A DNA stretch of 64,000 bases from an uncultured Alphaproteobacteria bacterium (GCA_902618015.1 CACMYX010000004.1:1-64000), one strand, 5' to 3'; counted from the first letter of the stretch, positions 16,045-25,310 are shown. A program made the numbers and translations. Notes: generated by a model from the sequence alone, not told the origin.

Positions 16045-18207
16045 TTAATTTAAGACTATCTGCTCTGTTACTAAAGTGCCATTATCCACAACTAAACCTG
16101 CACCACCTTTAAGAAAAGGAAAGTCATCATCCTGAACTTCAATAATAACTTTATCATTAATGTGTCCAATAATTTTATTTTTTATTACTGTCATTTTTAA
16201 ATTATATTCTTTAAAAAATTCTACTTCAAATTCTTCCTCTTTTAATATTTGATAATCATTATTCATCTTTCCAATACGTAACTTATTCTCTTTACAAATT
16301 TCAAAGGTGTAGTATTTATTTACACCCTGGACTCTTGATACTATTCCTCCAGAGTTACTAGACTGCAACATAATATTTGATGCAATTGAATAATTTCTCC
16401 ATAAATCTGTTCCAGTAAATAAAATTCCCCTACCATTGTTTTGGCAAATTCTAAAATTTTTACCTCTTTTCTCCCATTTGTCTAATGATTGGACCCAAGC
16501 ATTTCTCCAAATTTCACCATAGTAGCCCTCTTTTTTTTCTTTCCCTCTTTGATAATTTTCCACGTGATCAGGTCTTTTAAATATTTGTTTTGGTTCTCCC
16601 TCAAAATTGACATAGTTAAGAATAATTTCTCCTTCTTTTTTTTCGTTCGATGAAATATTGAAACCAATTTGACCTATAGGGTTTGAGTCAGTGTCAGGAA
16701 CATCCCATGATATTTGTTTTTTTTCATTGCCATTTATCTTAAAAATATTTGAAGAATTTTTTTGAAGTTTATCATTTTCACCCCAATATTTAGAGAACAA
16801 TGTAATTGAGATTTCATGAGGAAATATATTTTCTATTTCTAAAGTTACTTTCTGACCTGGAAAAATAGTTGGGCATGAAATATAATCATAATGAAAAAAA
16901 TCATCTCTTTTTTTTCCTTTTAAATCTAAAATAACCTCAGGAAAAAATGTTTCTACATAAACTTCCAAAGTTAAATCTTCAGAAAGATTTTTATATGCAA
17001 TTTTTAGACCTCTTTCACCTAATGCAGATTTGTATTCAACATTACTAATTTTTGTTTCACAAAACTTATTTCCAGCTCTAGTTCGCCAACCTTGTGTTGA
17101 GTCTTTAATATCAAAATGAAATCTAGCTCCATTTTTAGGTAAATTTTCCTCTAAACCATTAATTTTTCTAGTTGTATTAATTATTTTGTAAGTTTCTGTT
17201 AGTGCATCGGTAAGAGTTTCACCCCCTGATGCTGAGGGGCAATATAAAATATCATTTATAGGAGATAAATAATCAGGACCTGACTTAAGTCCTTCTATTC
17301 CATTTTTAATTCCTAAAATACAACCAACATTTCCTGAATTACAATCTGTGTCCCAACCTGCTGTATTCACAATCATCATAGTTTTTTGAAAATCATCATC
17401 TCCAAATAATAAAGCCATAATAATTAAAGCATGATTGGGTACCATATGACAGTTACCTAAATATTTATCGTATCCGTAATTCTCAGCAATTTTTTCTCTT
17501 GCTTGTTCCCAACCTAAATTTCCTGATCGCCATTCTTGTATGTCAGATATTAATCTAAATATTATTGAATTATCTGGGATAAATTTTTTAGCTTGCTCAA
17601 CTAACTTTGTTAAATCACTTTCGACAAAGGCCATTGACTCTAAAGCAGCTACAACTTGTGCGCCATAAATTGCCTCTCCATCATGACTAACACTTGCAGC
17701 AAGTTTAGCGTAGTGAACTGCTCTTTCTGGATCACCAGGTGCTACCATAGCCCAACCGTCAATAAAAATTTGAGCTCCAATTTGTTCAGCAATTACCTTA
17801 CCATTAGTTTTAATGGAACCACTATCAGGTGCATCGATACCCTGTTTTAAATTTTGAAAAGCTGTGTCTTCTGCTGAATGTCCTTTTCCACCCCACCATA
17901 GAATTGTTTTATCTTCAATAATATTATTTAACCACGTTTTACCTATATCTTTAGCAGTAATATTTTTATTAAAATTGGACTCTCTAAAAGCACGTAAAAA
18001 AGTAAATGTACCGGTAATGTCATCATCTGAAACTGGTAAGGGAAAATCTAATTTATCATTTACATAATAATTTATTGGACCTAACTCTTTCATTATTCTT
18101 TCATAGGTCCAACCTTCAAAAGGCCTTCCAAGAAATACGCCTATAATTTTTCCCAAAACACCTGCATAAACTTTTTCTTCATAATTTTTGTCTAACTTAT
18201 AAGTCAT
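16045..18207 (-). CDS. ADP-ribosylglycohydrolase-family enzyme fused to beta-sandwich domains (720 aa)
   Basis: Residues about 10-335 form an ADP-ribosylglycohydrolase fold. Its paired metal motifs are SDDDITGTFTFLRAF near the N-terminus and NTAGWDTDCNSGNVGCILG near the end. Residues about 350-545 look like a beta-rich domain of unknown type. Residues about 545-720 resemble a concanavalin-like or DUF1080-like sandwich (GILFTGTDLWRNYSIASN, GIVSRVQGVNKYYTFEI, GGAGLVVDNGT). There is no signal peptide, so it should be cytoplasmic. The ATG follows directly on the stop of the upstream permease gene. The placement at the end of a sugar ABC operon argues for action on an imported glycoside or nucleoside-like compound and not on ADP-ribosylated protein. 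This is inference, and no substrate can be named. Confidence 0.8.
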   Translation of the reverse strand: MTYKLDKNYEEKVYAGVLGKIIGVFLGRPFEGWTYERIMKELGPINYYVNDKLDFPLPVSDDDITGTFTFLRAFRESNFNKNITAKDIGKTWLNNIIEDKTILWWGGKGHSAEDTAFQNLKQGIDAPDSGSIKTNGKVIAEQIGAQIFIDGWAMVAPGDPERAVHYAKLAASVSHDGEAIYGAQVVAALESMAFVESDLTKLVEQAKKFIPDNSIIFRLISDIQEWRSGNLGWEQAREKIAENYGYDKYLGNCHMVPNHALIIMALLFGDDDFQKTMMIVNTAGWDTDCNSGNVGCILGIKNGIEGLKSGPDYLSPINDILYCPSASGGETLTDALTETYKIINTTRKINGLEENLPKNGARFHFDIKDSTQGWRTRAGNKFCETKISNVEYKSALGERGLKIAYKNLSEDLTLEVYVETFFPEVILDLKGKKRDDFFHYDYISCPTIFPGQKVTLEIENIFPHEISITLFSKYWGENDKLQKNSSNIFKINGNEKKQISWDVPDTDSNPIGQIGFNISSNEKKEGEIILNYVNFEGEPKQIFKRPDHVENYQRGKEKKEGYYGEIWRNAWVQSLDKWEKRGKNFRICQNNGRGILFTGTDLWRNYSIASNIMLQSSNSGGIVSRVQGVNKYYTFEICKENKLRIGKMNNDYQILKEEEFEVEFFKEYNLKMTVIKNKIIGHINDKVIIEVQDDDFPFLKGGAGLVVDNGTLVTEQIVLN

Positions 18208-19044
18208 TTAACCTTTTAATCCTCCACTAGTTAATCCAGAAATAAATCTCCTTTGAAACAGCATGAAAAGAATTGCCACAGGTGCGACCATCATTATCGC
18301 TGATGCACTTTGTAGTGCGTAATTATTTTCAAACCTCCACTGAAATGCAAATAATATAGTAGCCATAGGTTTAAAACCTTCTTCACTAATAAAAGTTAAA
18401 GCAAATAAAAATTCATTCCAAACTGCAAGAGATATTATTAATCCTGCAGTTAAAATAACTGGCCATGAAAGAGGTAGTGCAACTCTAAAAAAAAGTTGAA
18501 AAGTATTAGCACCATCTAGTCGTGCAGCCTCAAATAGCTCATCTGGCAATCTAATCATGTAAGATCTAATTAAGAAAGTTGCAAATGGTGCATTTAAAGC
18601 TGTGTAGATTATAATCAATCCTATATGTGTATTTAAAAGATGTATCTCCTTCCACAATAAGAACAAAGGCACGATATAAAGTTGTGCAGGAATACTTATA
18701 CCAACTAAAAGATAGACAGCAATTATTGCAGAACCTTTAGGATTTAATTTTGCAAGACTAAATCCAGCTGCTAGTGAAACGGCAAGGCACAGAAATACTG
18801 ATCCAGCAACTAACTTCAAAGAATTAAAAAAAACTTTGGCATATTCTCCTTTAACCCAAGCTTCACTAAAATTTTCAAATCTTATTTCACTTGGAGGTCC
18901 AAGTGGATTGACGCCAAACTCCATTTGAGGCTTAATTGAATTAAAAATAAGAACAGCTAATGGAAGAATCGCTATTAAAGCAAATATAATAAGTATTATA
19001 TAATTCGATATCACCTCTCTACTTCTATATTTTGCAACTATCAT
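18208..19044 (-). CDS. Carbohydrate ABC transporter permease (MalG type)
   Basis: This inner-membrane subunit has six hydrophobic segments and the EAA loop DELFEAARLDGANTFQLFFRVALPLSWPV, which docks the ATPase. I prefer the start at 19044, where the upstream permease stop and this ATG share one base (TAATG, translational coupling). An in-frame ATG at 19056 would add four residues. It pairs with the upstream MalF-type permease and the binding protein at 19965. No ATPase gene is nearby, so a shared MsmK/UgpC-type ATPase is probably used. Confidence 0.9.
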   Translation of the reverse strand: MIVAKYRSREVISNYIILIIFALIAILPLAVLIFNSIKPQMEFGVNPLGPPSEIRFENFSEAWVKGEYAKVFFNSLKLVAGSVFLCLAVSLAAGFSLAKLNPKGSAIIAVYLLVGISIPAQLYIVPLFLLWKEIHLLNTHIGLIIIYTALNAPFATFLIRSYMIRLPDELFEAARLDGANTFQLFFRVALPLSWPVILTAGLIISLAVWNEFLFALTFISEEGFKPMATILFAFQWRFENNYALQSASAIMMVAPVAILFMLFQRRFISGLTSGGLKG

Positions 19045-19919
19045 TATATATCCCAACCAGCTTTTCTAAAAAGACCAAACAAAGCAACTATAATCATAAC
19101 ATAAAAAAACATTAGTGTTCCTATTGCAGAAGAGTATCCAACATCAAATCTCTCAAATGCTTGAGAATACATATAGTTTGCTATTACTTCTGAACTGTAT
19201 GCAGGACCACCTCCTGTTAAAATATATACATAATCAAATACTGGAACAGACCAAATAATTATAATCATAATACTAAAAACAAATACTGGTCTTATCATTG
19301 GTAACGTTATGTATCTAAATTTTTGAAATTTTGTTGCACCCTCAATATCTGCAGCTTCGTAAAGATGATTATCAACTTGATACATACCTGTTAAATATAT
19401 AACAACAAGGAATCCCCAGAAATGCCAACCATCAACAAATGCTACTGCAAATAGAGATGTTGATTTCATTGTAAACGGAGATACTGCTAAAAAATCCCAA
19501 CCAATCCTTTCAAAAAAACCACCAAGACCATGAATTGGGTGAAATAAATATTTCCAAATTTGACAATTAATTACACTTGCGAGCATGTAAGGAAAAAAGA
19601 AAGCAAGTCGAAAAAACATTTGGCCTCTTTTAATTCCTGTAAGGAGATAGGCACAAGTTAATGCAATTCCAACTGGAACAGTTAGGAAAGCAATAGTCCA
19701 GATTACATTATTTATAATCGCTTTTTTAAGATATCTATCATCAAATAGTTCTATAAAATTTTCAAAACCAATATAATTTATTTCACCAAGTCCTCTCCAG
19801 TCAGTTAAACATAAAGCTAAACTTGCAAGTGACGGAATACCTATTACAAATAAATGAATGAATGCAACAGGAAATACAAAATACCAAGCAACAAAATTTT
19901 TATTAGAAAATATTTTCAT
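19044..19919 (-). CDS. Carbohydrate ABC transporter permease (MalF type)
   Basis: The 291-residue inner-membrane protein has six hydrophobic segments and the EAA loop HLYEAADIEGATKFQKFRYITLPMIRPVF. The N-terminal part (YFVFPVAFIHLFVIGIPSLASLALCLTDW) is typical of the MalF/UgpA branch. It lies between the binding-protein gene, from which it is separated by a hairpin, and the partner permease, with which it overlaps by one base. Substrate is unknown. Confidence 0.92.
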   Translation of the reverse strand: MKIFSNKNFVAWYFVFPVAFIHLFVIGIPSLASLALCLTDWRGLGEINYIGFENFIELFDDRYLKKAIINNVIWTIAFLTVPVGIALTCAYLLTGIKRGQMFFRLAFFFPYMLASVINCQIWKYLFHPIHGLGGFFERIGWDFLAVSPFTMKSTSLFAVAFVDGWHFWGFLVVIYLTGMYQVDNHLYEAADIEGATKFQKFRYITLPMIRPVFVFSIMIIIIWSVPVFDYVYILTGGGPAYSSEVIANYMYSQAFERFDVGYSSAIGTLMFFYVMIIVALFGLFRKAGWDI

Positions 19920-19927
19920 TTTTAGAT

Positions 19928-19953
19928 ACAGTGAAGCTTTGAAGCTTCACTGT
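19928..19953 (-). other. Intra-operon hairpin after the binding-protein gene
   Basis: Arms ACAGTGAAGCTT and AAGCTTCACTGT form a perfect 12-base inverted repeat with two bases between. In the transcript it lies after the binding-protein stop and a few bases before the permease start. On the coding strand it is not followed by a T run, so it is more likely a 3'-end stabiliser or processing barrier than a terminator. It would favour more binding protein than permease, as known for the malE-malF type of spacing. Confidence 0.75.
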
Positions 19954-19964
19954 TTTTATTTATT

Positions 19965-21293
19965 TTAGTTCCTTAATGGAACTGGTAAAGTGTCGCCATT
20001 CTTTCTAGCTTTATCCCACATCTTTTGATGATCATATAAGAAATCTTCAACTGATATATCGCCAGCCCATACAACTTCCATATCTTTCCAAATATGAACA
20101 CCAGGGTCAGCAGGCCAAAAAGTCCAAGTACAATATCCATAATTACCTTCGCCGGTAATTCTTGCATATTCGCTTAGATAATCTTGAACTTGAGGAGCAA
20201 TATCAGTCGGAATATCACTGCTAGATAGAGTTAATGGAACTACCATTTCTCCAAATTCAAAGTCTTTAGCAATATCAAGAACTTTGTCTTTGTTACTCAT
20301 TATCCAGTTTAAAACATCTATCGCACCTTCTTTATTTTTACCATTTGCATTAACTGACATAGTTGTACCAATTGCAATCATAAAATTAGGATCTGGAGAT
20401 TGTGAAGATAGAGATGGAAGTGGAGCCCAACCCCATTCATCATCACTCGCACCAATACCTAATTGTGTTGCTTGAAAAGTCCAAGTACCAATTGTCATCA
20501 TAGCTGCCCCTCTATTAGCAAATTGAGCATGGAAATCATCCCATCCAATAGCATAATAATTTTCTAGGCTTCCAGACCAATATCCCTCGTCAACCATATG
20601 TTTTTTAAGCAACTCAAGAGCTTCAACAAAAACAGGATCTGTCCATTCTCTTTCACCAATTATTGCTTCATATACAGCTTGAGGACCTGCATAGTTGTTT
20701 AAATAAATTCCTACAAGGTGTTCATGAGTTGGTTGCCATCCATCTGATCCATAAGAAAAAACATTCATCCCTTTTGCTTTAATTTTTCCTGCAACATCTT
20801 CTAGTTCTTCCAATGTTGTTGGCACTTTCCAATTATTTTCTTCAAATAAAGTTTTATTATAAAGCATAACCATTGATTCATGAGTTTTTGGAATTGCGTA
20901 TAAACTTCCTTCAAAAACTCCTGAACTATAAGCCCAAGGTATCATCTTGTCTTTCCAGCCAAATTCTGCAGCGTATGAGTCTAAATTTTCTAACATACCA
21001 GCTGCATGATACTCTTTTACATAAGATGGACCAGGAGTCTCGACGATATCAGGACCCATACCACCAATCATAGCAGTTCTCATTGAAGTTAATCTTGTTT
21101 CATTATCTTCAAATTCGATAACAAGTTCATGATTATCTTGCGAGTTGTTGTAGGCATTTTGTAATTTTTCTATCATTATTGGATCTCTGTCTGCATTTGA
21201 CTCCATCGACCAAGTTACTTTGGTTTTTGCTAGTGCAGAAAAAGATGTAGATAGAATAATTACAGATGCAAAACTAATTATTGTTCTAATCAT
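19965..21293 (-). CDS. Sugar ABC transporter substrate-binding protein (family 1)
   Basis: The 442-residue periplasmic protein starts with a signal peptide (MIRTIISFASVIILSTSFSALA). It continues with the extracellular solute-binding family 1 pattern: KVTWSMESNADRDP, MIGGMGPDIVETPG, YAIPKTHESMVMLYNKTLFEEN and GAAMMTIGTWTF. The many Trp residues suit carbohydrate stacking. An excellent ribosome binding site, GGAGGAATTATGA, is shared with two other sugar binding-protein genes in this window. It heads the run of permeases, ADP-ribosylglycohydrolase-family protein, AKR and MFS. The 144-base divergent gap to the aldolase gene contains a TTGACA box near 21358-21363 but no convincing operator. Confidence 0.93.
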   Translation of the reverse strand: MIRTIISFASVIILSTSFSALAKTKVTWSMESNADRDPIMIEKLQNAYNNSQDNHELVIEFEDNETRLTSMRTAMIGGMGPDIVETPGPSYVKEYHAAGMLENLDSYAAEFGWKDKMIPWAYSSGVFEGSLYAIPKTHESMVMLYNKTLFEENNWKVPTTLEELEDVAGKIKAKGMNVFSYGSDGWQPTHEHLVGIYLNNYAGPQAVYEAIIGEREWTDPVFVEALELLKKHMVDEGYWSGSLENYYAIGWDDFHAQFANRGAAMMTIGTWTFQATQLGIGASDDEWGWAPLPSLSSQSPDPNFMIAIGTTMSVNANGKNKEGAIDVLNWIMSNKDKVLDIAKDFEFGEMVVPLTLSSSDIPTDIAPQVQDYLSEYARITGEGNYGYCTWTFWPADPGVHIWKDMEVVWAGDISVEDFLYDHQKMWDKARKNGDTLPVPLRN

Positions 21294-21437
21294 AATTCCT
21301 CCATTTATATAATACCTTAAAGAAATTTAGTATCACTGCAAGTTGATATTACAAATCTGTCAATAAATATCCTAAAATGACCAATTAAATAAATATTAGA
21401 ATTTATTTTTAATAGTATTTTTATAAAAAAAATATTA

Positions 21438-22238
21438 ATGATAAATCAAATGAAAAATAAATTAATAGATATATGGAGTAAAGGTGAGACTGCAATTAAT
21501 GGTTGGTTATCTATACCTAATTCATTTACAGCAGAAGCATTTGGAAAAATGGGTTGGGACTCAGTAACTATAGATTTACAACATGGTCAAAATGACTACT
21601 CAACCTCTGTCTCCATGATACAAGCACTTGCAAATGGTACAGCAGTTCCTCTTACCAGAGTTCCATGGAGTGAACCTGGTATAATAATGAAAATGTTAGA
21701 CCTTGGCGTATTAGGAATAATTGCTCCAATGATAAATACAAAAGAGGATTGTGAAAAATTTGTATCTTATTGTTATTATCCTCCTAGTGGTCAAAGAAGT
21801 TTTGGTCCAATGAGGGCGCAGGTTGCTTATGGATCAGATTACTATCAGCACGCAAATAAAAATATAATAAGTTTGGCAATGATTGAAACTAAAGAAGCAG
21901 TTGATAATTTAGATGCCATTCTTTCAGTTCCAAATCTAACAGGTATTTATATTGGGCCTGCAGATATGAGTTCTTCTTATGGTTTACCACCTAAATTTGA
22001 TGTTAAAGAGGATCCAGTTTTTTCAAATATACAAATGATTGTTAAAAAGGCTAGAGATAAAGGTAAGGTAGCAGGTATTCATAATGGATCTGTTCAATAT
22101 TTGAAAGAAATGATTAAAATTGGATTTCAATTTACAAGTTTATTATCAGATTTCAGAATTATGTCATCTCATGCAGAAAGCTTGTTAAAAGAAATAAAAA
22201 ATGTTGATACTAAATCTGATAAAACTAGCGCATATTAA
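21438..22238 (+). CDS. HpcH/HpaI-family aldolase
   Basis: The 266-residue protein is a class II pyruvate aldolase of the HpcH/HpaI type, which splits or forms 4-hydroxy-2-oxo acids. Diagnostic blocks are GWLSIPNSFTAEAFGKMGWDSVTIDLQHG, VPLTRVPW (pyruvate-binding Arg), GVLGIIAPMINTKEDCEKFV, YPPSGQRSFGP, MIETKEAVDNLD (metal-binding Glu) and YIGPADMSSSYG (metal-binding Asp). It diverges from the sugar-importer operon, so it may process a sugar-acid derivative from it or from another source. The end converges on the ABC-F gene. Confidence 0.92.
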   Translation: MINQMKNKLIDIWSKGETAINGWLSIPNSFTAEAFGKMGWDSVTIDLQHGQNDYSTSVSMIQALANGTAVPLTRVPWSEPGIIMKMLDLGVLGIIAPMINTKEDCEKFVSYCYYPPSGQRSFGPMRAQVAYGSDYYQHANKNIISLAMIETKEAVDNLDAILSVPNLTGIYIGPADMSSSYGLPPKFDVKEDPVFSNIQMIVKKARDKGKVAGIHNGSVQYLKEMIKIGFQFTSLLSDFRIMSSHAESLLKEIKNVDTKSDKTSAY

Positions 22239-22245
22239 TAGTAAC

Positions 22246-24060
22246 TCAATTACTATCTAAATCCTCTTCCATTTTAATTAATTCATACCATCTATTTTCT
22301 TTTGTATTGAGATCACCATTGAGGACTTGCATTTTAGAAGTTATTTCTTGATATCGTTCATAATGTTCCAAATATAAATTTGTATCCTTCAATTCATTTT
22401 TAATATCTTCTAATTCTTGTTGAATATTTTTTATTTGGGTTGGAAGTTGTTCTAATTCATATTGAAACTTATATGATAGTTTAGCTTTAGAACTTTTTAC
22501 TTTGTTGTTTTCTGAATGTGATTTTTTAGTTTCTTTATTTTTGGCAACTTGTTGATTTTCAGATTTTAAAAAATCACTGTATCCACCAAAAAACAATGAT
22601 ACATTTCCATCTTCTTTAAAATGTAAAATTTTATTTACAGTTTGATCTAAAAAATCTCTATCATGTGATACTATTAATAACGTTCCATTATAATTTGATA
22701 GCATTTCTGTTAATAGATCTAGCGTTTCTAAATCTAGATCATTTGTTGGCTCATCTAAAATAAGTCCAGTCTTCGGATTAGCTAATACTTTTGCCAAAAG
22801 TAATCTATTTTGCTCCCCTCCTGATAATGTTTGTATCGTATGATTGACATTTTTAGGATCAAACTGAAAATCTTTCACATAACTACAAACATGCCTATCT
22901 CTTCCTTGAACTTTTAAATAATCTCCTCCAGAGGGTACTAATATATCTTTAATCGATTTTCTACCATTAAGATCATTACGCATTTGATCAAAATAAGAAA
23001 ATTCTAAATTTTTTTTCAGCTTGATTTTACCCTTAGAAATTTTTATTTCATTAAGAATTGTTCGAAGAAAAGTTGATTTACCACTTCCATTATTGCCTAG
23101 CAGACCAATACGATCATTTTTTGAAATTTTGATAGATAGATTTTTAAAAACAAATTCACTTTGATTAGGATATTTTACGAATACTTCTTGAAGCTCAGCA
23201 ATAAATTTAGATTGATCGGTAGATTTTTTTGATACTTGAGGTCTTAAAGATTTTATTGCACTTCTATAAGATGCTTCATCTTTTTCTAATTGCGCTTTTA
23301 ATTCTTTCGCTCTTTTTAATCTTTTTTCATTTCTCTTTACACGAGCTTTTACGCCTTTATTTGCCCACTCGAGCTCAATGTTGACAAATTGCTTTCTATT
23401 TCTTAATTCTCTATATTCTTGATCGAGTAACTCCTCTGACCATTTGTCAAAATCCTTAAATCCTCTTGGGCTTACTCGTAATTTTCCTCTATCTATCCAA
23501 AAAACTTTATTCGTAAAATTACTTAGAAAAGTTCTATCATGACTCACACATATAATTGTCTTATTTAAATTACGTAAATAACTTTCTAGCCATTCGATGC
23601 ATTGTAAATCTAGGTGATTGGTAGGCTCATCTAATAACAAAACATCTGAGTCTTTTAACAAAGATCTTATTAAATAAACTTTTCTTATTTGACCTCCTGA
23701 AAGATCTTCAACATTAGCTAGTTTATCTAAATTAAGTTTATTGCAAAATATATCAACAAAATGTTTATTTTGTTCATTAAGTAAGTCTGAAAAATTATCT
23801 TCAATTGATTTGTTATTTAATTTTTCAAATTTTTGATTGAAGTATCCAACTTTGAGGTTTGGGTAATTCCATAATTCTCCTGCATCTAAATCTTGATCGC
23901 CATAAATAGTCTTCATCAGGGTAGTTTTGCCAACACCATTCTTACCAACAAGTGCAATCATATCACCTTTGTGTAAATTTAGATTTAAATCTTGAAAAAT
24001 TATTTTTTTTCCAAATTTAATTTCTACATCTCTAAGAGAAAATAATAAATCACTAACCAC
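22246..24060 (-). CDS. uup: ABC-F family ATPase (Uup type)
   Basis: The 604-residue soluble protein contains two ABC ATPase domains. The Walker A motifs are LVGKNGVGKTTL and LLGNNGSGKSTF, the signature motifs are LSGGQIRKVYL and LSGGEQNRLLL, and the Walker B motifs are VLLLDEPTNHLDL and LILDEPTNDLDL. An interdomain linker rich in Arg and Lys and a C-terminal coiled coil (FQYELEQLPTQIKNIQQELEDIKNEL) place it in the Uup branch, which acts on ribosomes or DNA and not in transport. It starts at GTG (24060), with no better ATG nearby. Confidence 0.92.
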   Translation of the reverse strand: MVSDLLFSLRDVEIKFGKKIIFQDLNLNLHKGDMIALVGKNGVGKTTLMKTIYGDQDLDAGELWNYPNLKVGYFNQKFEKLNNKSIEDNFSDLLNEQNKHFVDIFCNKLNLDKLANVEDLSGGQIRKVYLIRSLLKDSDVLLLDEPTNHLDLQCIEWLESYLRNLNKTIICVSHDRTFLSNFTNKVFWIDRGKLRVSPRGFKDFDKWSEELLDQEYRELRNRKQFVNIELEWANKGVKARVKRNEKRLKRAKELKAQLEKDEASYRSAIKSLRPQVSKKSTDQSKFIAELQEVFVKYPNQSEFVFKNLSIKISKNDRIGLLGNNGSGKSTFLRTILNEIKISKGKIKLKKNLEFSYFDQMRNDLNGRKSIKDILVPSGGDYLKVQGRDRHVCSYVKDFQFDPKNVNHTIQTLSGGEQNRLLLAKVLANPKTGLILDEPTNDLDLETLDLLTEMLSNYNGTLLIVSHDRDFLDQTVNKILHFKEDGNVSLFFGGYSDFLKSENQQVAKNKETKKSHSENNKVKSSKAKLSYKFQYELEQLPTQIKNIQQELEDIKNELKDTNLYLEHYERYQEITSKMQVLNGDLNTKENRWYELIKMEEDLDSN

Positions 24061-24070
24061 TTATTTAAAT

Positions 24071-24187
24071 TTATATAATTTTATAATAAACAACTATAAA
24101 ATCTAATATCATGAATATAATAAACAAGATAGCAACTCTGGTAAGAGACCATCGACCTTTAGGAAAGATGTATTCAAAAAATTTCAT
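24071..24187 (-). CDS. Possible 38-residue membrane protein
   Basis: An ATG at 24187 opens a 38-codon frame: a short amphipathic start with FPKGRWSLTR, then one hydrophobic helix AILFIIFMILDFIVVYY. It ends ten bases before the uup start, in the same direction. The positive-then-hydrophobic layout is that of a real small membrane protein, but the antisense strand also has a short frame here, and no homologue is known to me. Confidence 0.45.
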   Translation of the reverse strand: MKFFEYIFPKGRWSLTRVAILFIIFMILDFIVVYYKII

Positions 24188-24232
24188 TAGATATATTATA
24201 ATAGAATTTTTATTTTATTAAAAATTAATTTA

Positions 24233-24248
24233 GCGGGCAAATGCCCGC
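24233..24248 (-). terminator. Terminator after the 122-aa membrane protein gene
   Basis: GCGGGCA and TGCCCGC form a perfect GC-rich seven-pair stem with two bases between, six bases after the stop at 24253. On the minus strand it is followed by an AT-rich run with five T. It is one of the most GC-rich stretches in the region. Confidence 0.6.
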
Positions 24249-24252
24249 ATAT

Positions 24253-24621
24253 TTAAGCTCTACTGTATACGTAAAAAGCTAATGTAAATAATGCAGTTAA
24301 AACCACATTTACATAGGGTGTTGCGCCAGCAATTACTCCTGTAACAATATGGAATAAAATTATTCCGGTAAATAAAAGACTTCCAAGAGCGAACAACATT
24401 CCAATTGATTTAAGATTTTCAGCTGCAATGTCAGGGAAACGCCAACTCCAAATACCGATAACAAAAAGAACAACACCTGTAAATTGACCAAATGTAATTA
24501 AATCTGGTGTAGCTTCCCAACCAGTTCCAAGTGCAATCCAAATAGATCCTAAAAATAATGATCCTAAACCATTAACTATTAAGACGACGCCTTGAATTTT
24601 AAAAAGTAAACTTAGATTCAT
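24253..24621 (-). CDS. Small four-helix membrane protein of unknown function
   Basis: The 122-residue protein is predicted to cross the membrane four times (LLFKIQGVVLIVNGLGSLFLG, then FGQFTGVVLFVIGIWSW, GMLFALGSLLFTGIILFHIVTG and VNVVLTALFTLAFYVYS). It resembles uncharacterised DUF4345-like membrane proteins, but the family cannot be named with certainty. The gene has a good ribosome binding site (AAAGGAG) and its own terminator, so it looks like a single-gene unit. Confidence 0.7.
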   Translation of the reverse strand: MNLSLLFKIQGVVLIVNGLGSLFLGSIWIALGTGWEATPDLITFGQFTGVVLFVIGIWSWRFPDIAAENLKSIGMLFALGSLLFTGIILFHIVTGVIAGATPYVNVVLTALFTLAFYVYSRA

Positions 24622-24707
24622 TTTTACTCCTTTGCATTAATTTACTTAAATATTAAAGATAAAGATTCTGCAAAAAAATTTTATTTAATACAAAATATTA
24701 AAATAAA

Positions 24708-25310
24708 TTACTTTTGATTTAATCGTATCCACTTAATACAATCTTCTAATCTATCATCTCCCCAAAATACTTCTTCTTCAAAGATAAATGATGGACTTCC
24801 AAAAACTCCTTTTTTATATGCATATTCTGTATTGCTTAAGTATTTATCCTTTATTTCTTGTTGATTGGCTTTATTTATAGTTTCTGAATGATCTAAGTTA
24901 AGTTCTTTAAAAATTTCAGTTAAGTTAGGTTCGGTTGCAGGTTCTTTACCTTGCTGAAACCATCTTTGATATGTTTTAAAAACATATTCAACTCCCCACC
25001 CTTCATTCATTCCAAGAATTGCAATTTGATTTGCTAAATCAAATTCTTTTAGTGGGTATGGTGCTGGTACCTTAGCTTCAAAGCCATAAAATTTTGCTCG
25101 TCTTTCAATATCTCTCCACATGTAATCTGATTTTATTTTTTTAGCTGGTGGAGTGAATGGAATATTATCCATATCCATCATAATTTTTCTTACACTAAAG
25201 GGGTGCCAATTAAATTTAATATTTTCTTTTTCTGCAACCTCATGCAACCTATTGACTGTTAGGTAAGTATAAGTACTACCAATTGAAAACCAAAAATTTA
25301 TTTCTTTCAT
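24708..25310 (-). CDS. 2-hydroxychromene-2-carboxylate isomerase-like (DsbA-fold, kappa-GST type)
   Basis: The 200-residue protein has the DsbA-like fold without the CxxC pair. Its start INFWFSIGSTYTYLTVNRL carries the catalytic Ser of the HCCA isomerase/kappa GST group. Further marks are FNWHPFSVRKIM, the cis-proline block GVFGSPSFIFEEE and VFWGDDRLEDCIKW. The family uses glutathione to isomerise or conjugate aromatic breakdown products. No aromatic pathway is visible nearby. The next gene downstream is also GST-like, which suggests a glutathione-related pair. Confidence 0.85.
   Translation of the reverse strand: MKEINFWFSIGSTYTYLTVNRLHEVAEKENIKFNWHPFSVRKIMMDMDNIPFTPPAKKIKSDYMWRDIERRAKFYGFEAKVPAPYPLKEFDLANQIAILGMNEGWGVEYVFKTYQRWFQQGKEPATEPNLTEIFKELNLDHSETINKANQQEIKDKYLSNTEYAYKKGVFGSPSFIFEEEVFWGDDRLEDCIKWIRLNQK

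Noticed and set aside
21294-21437. Search for a riboswitch or operator between the binding-protein and aldolase genes
   Set aside because: Only a TTGACA box was seen, without a fitting -10 box, and no stable conserved structure.
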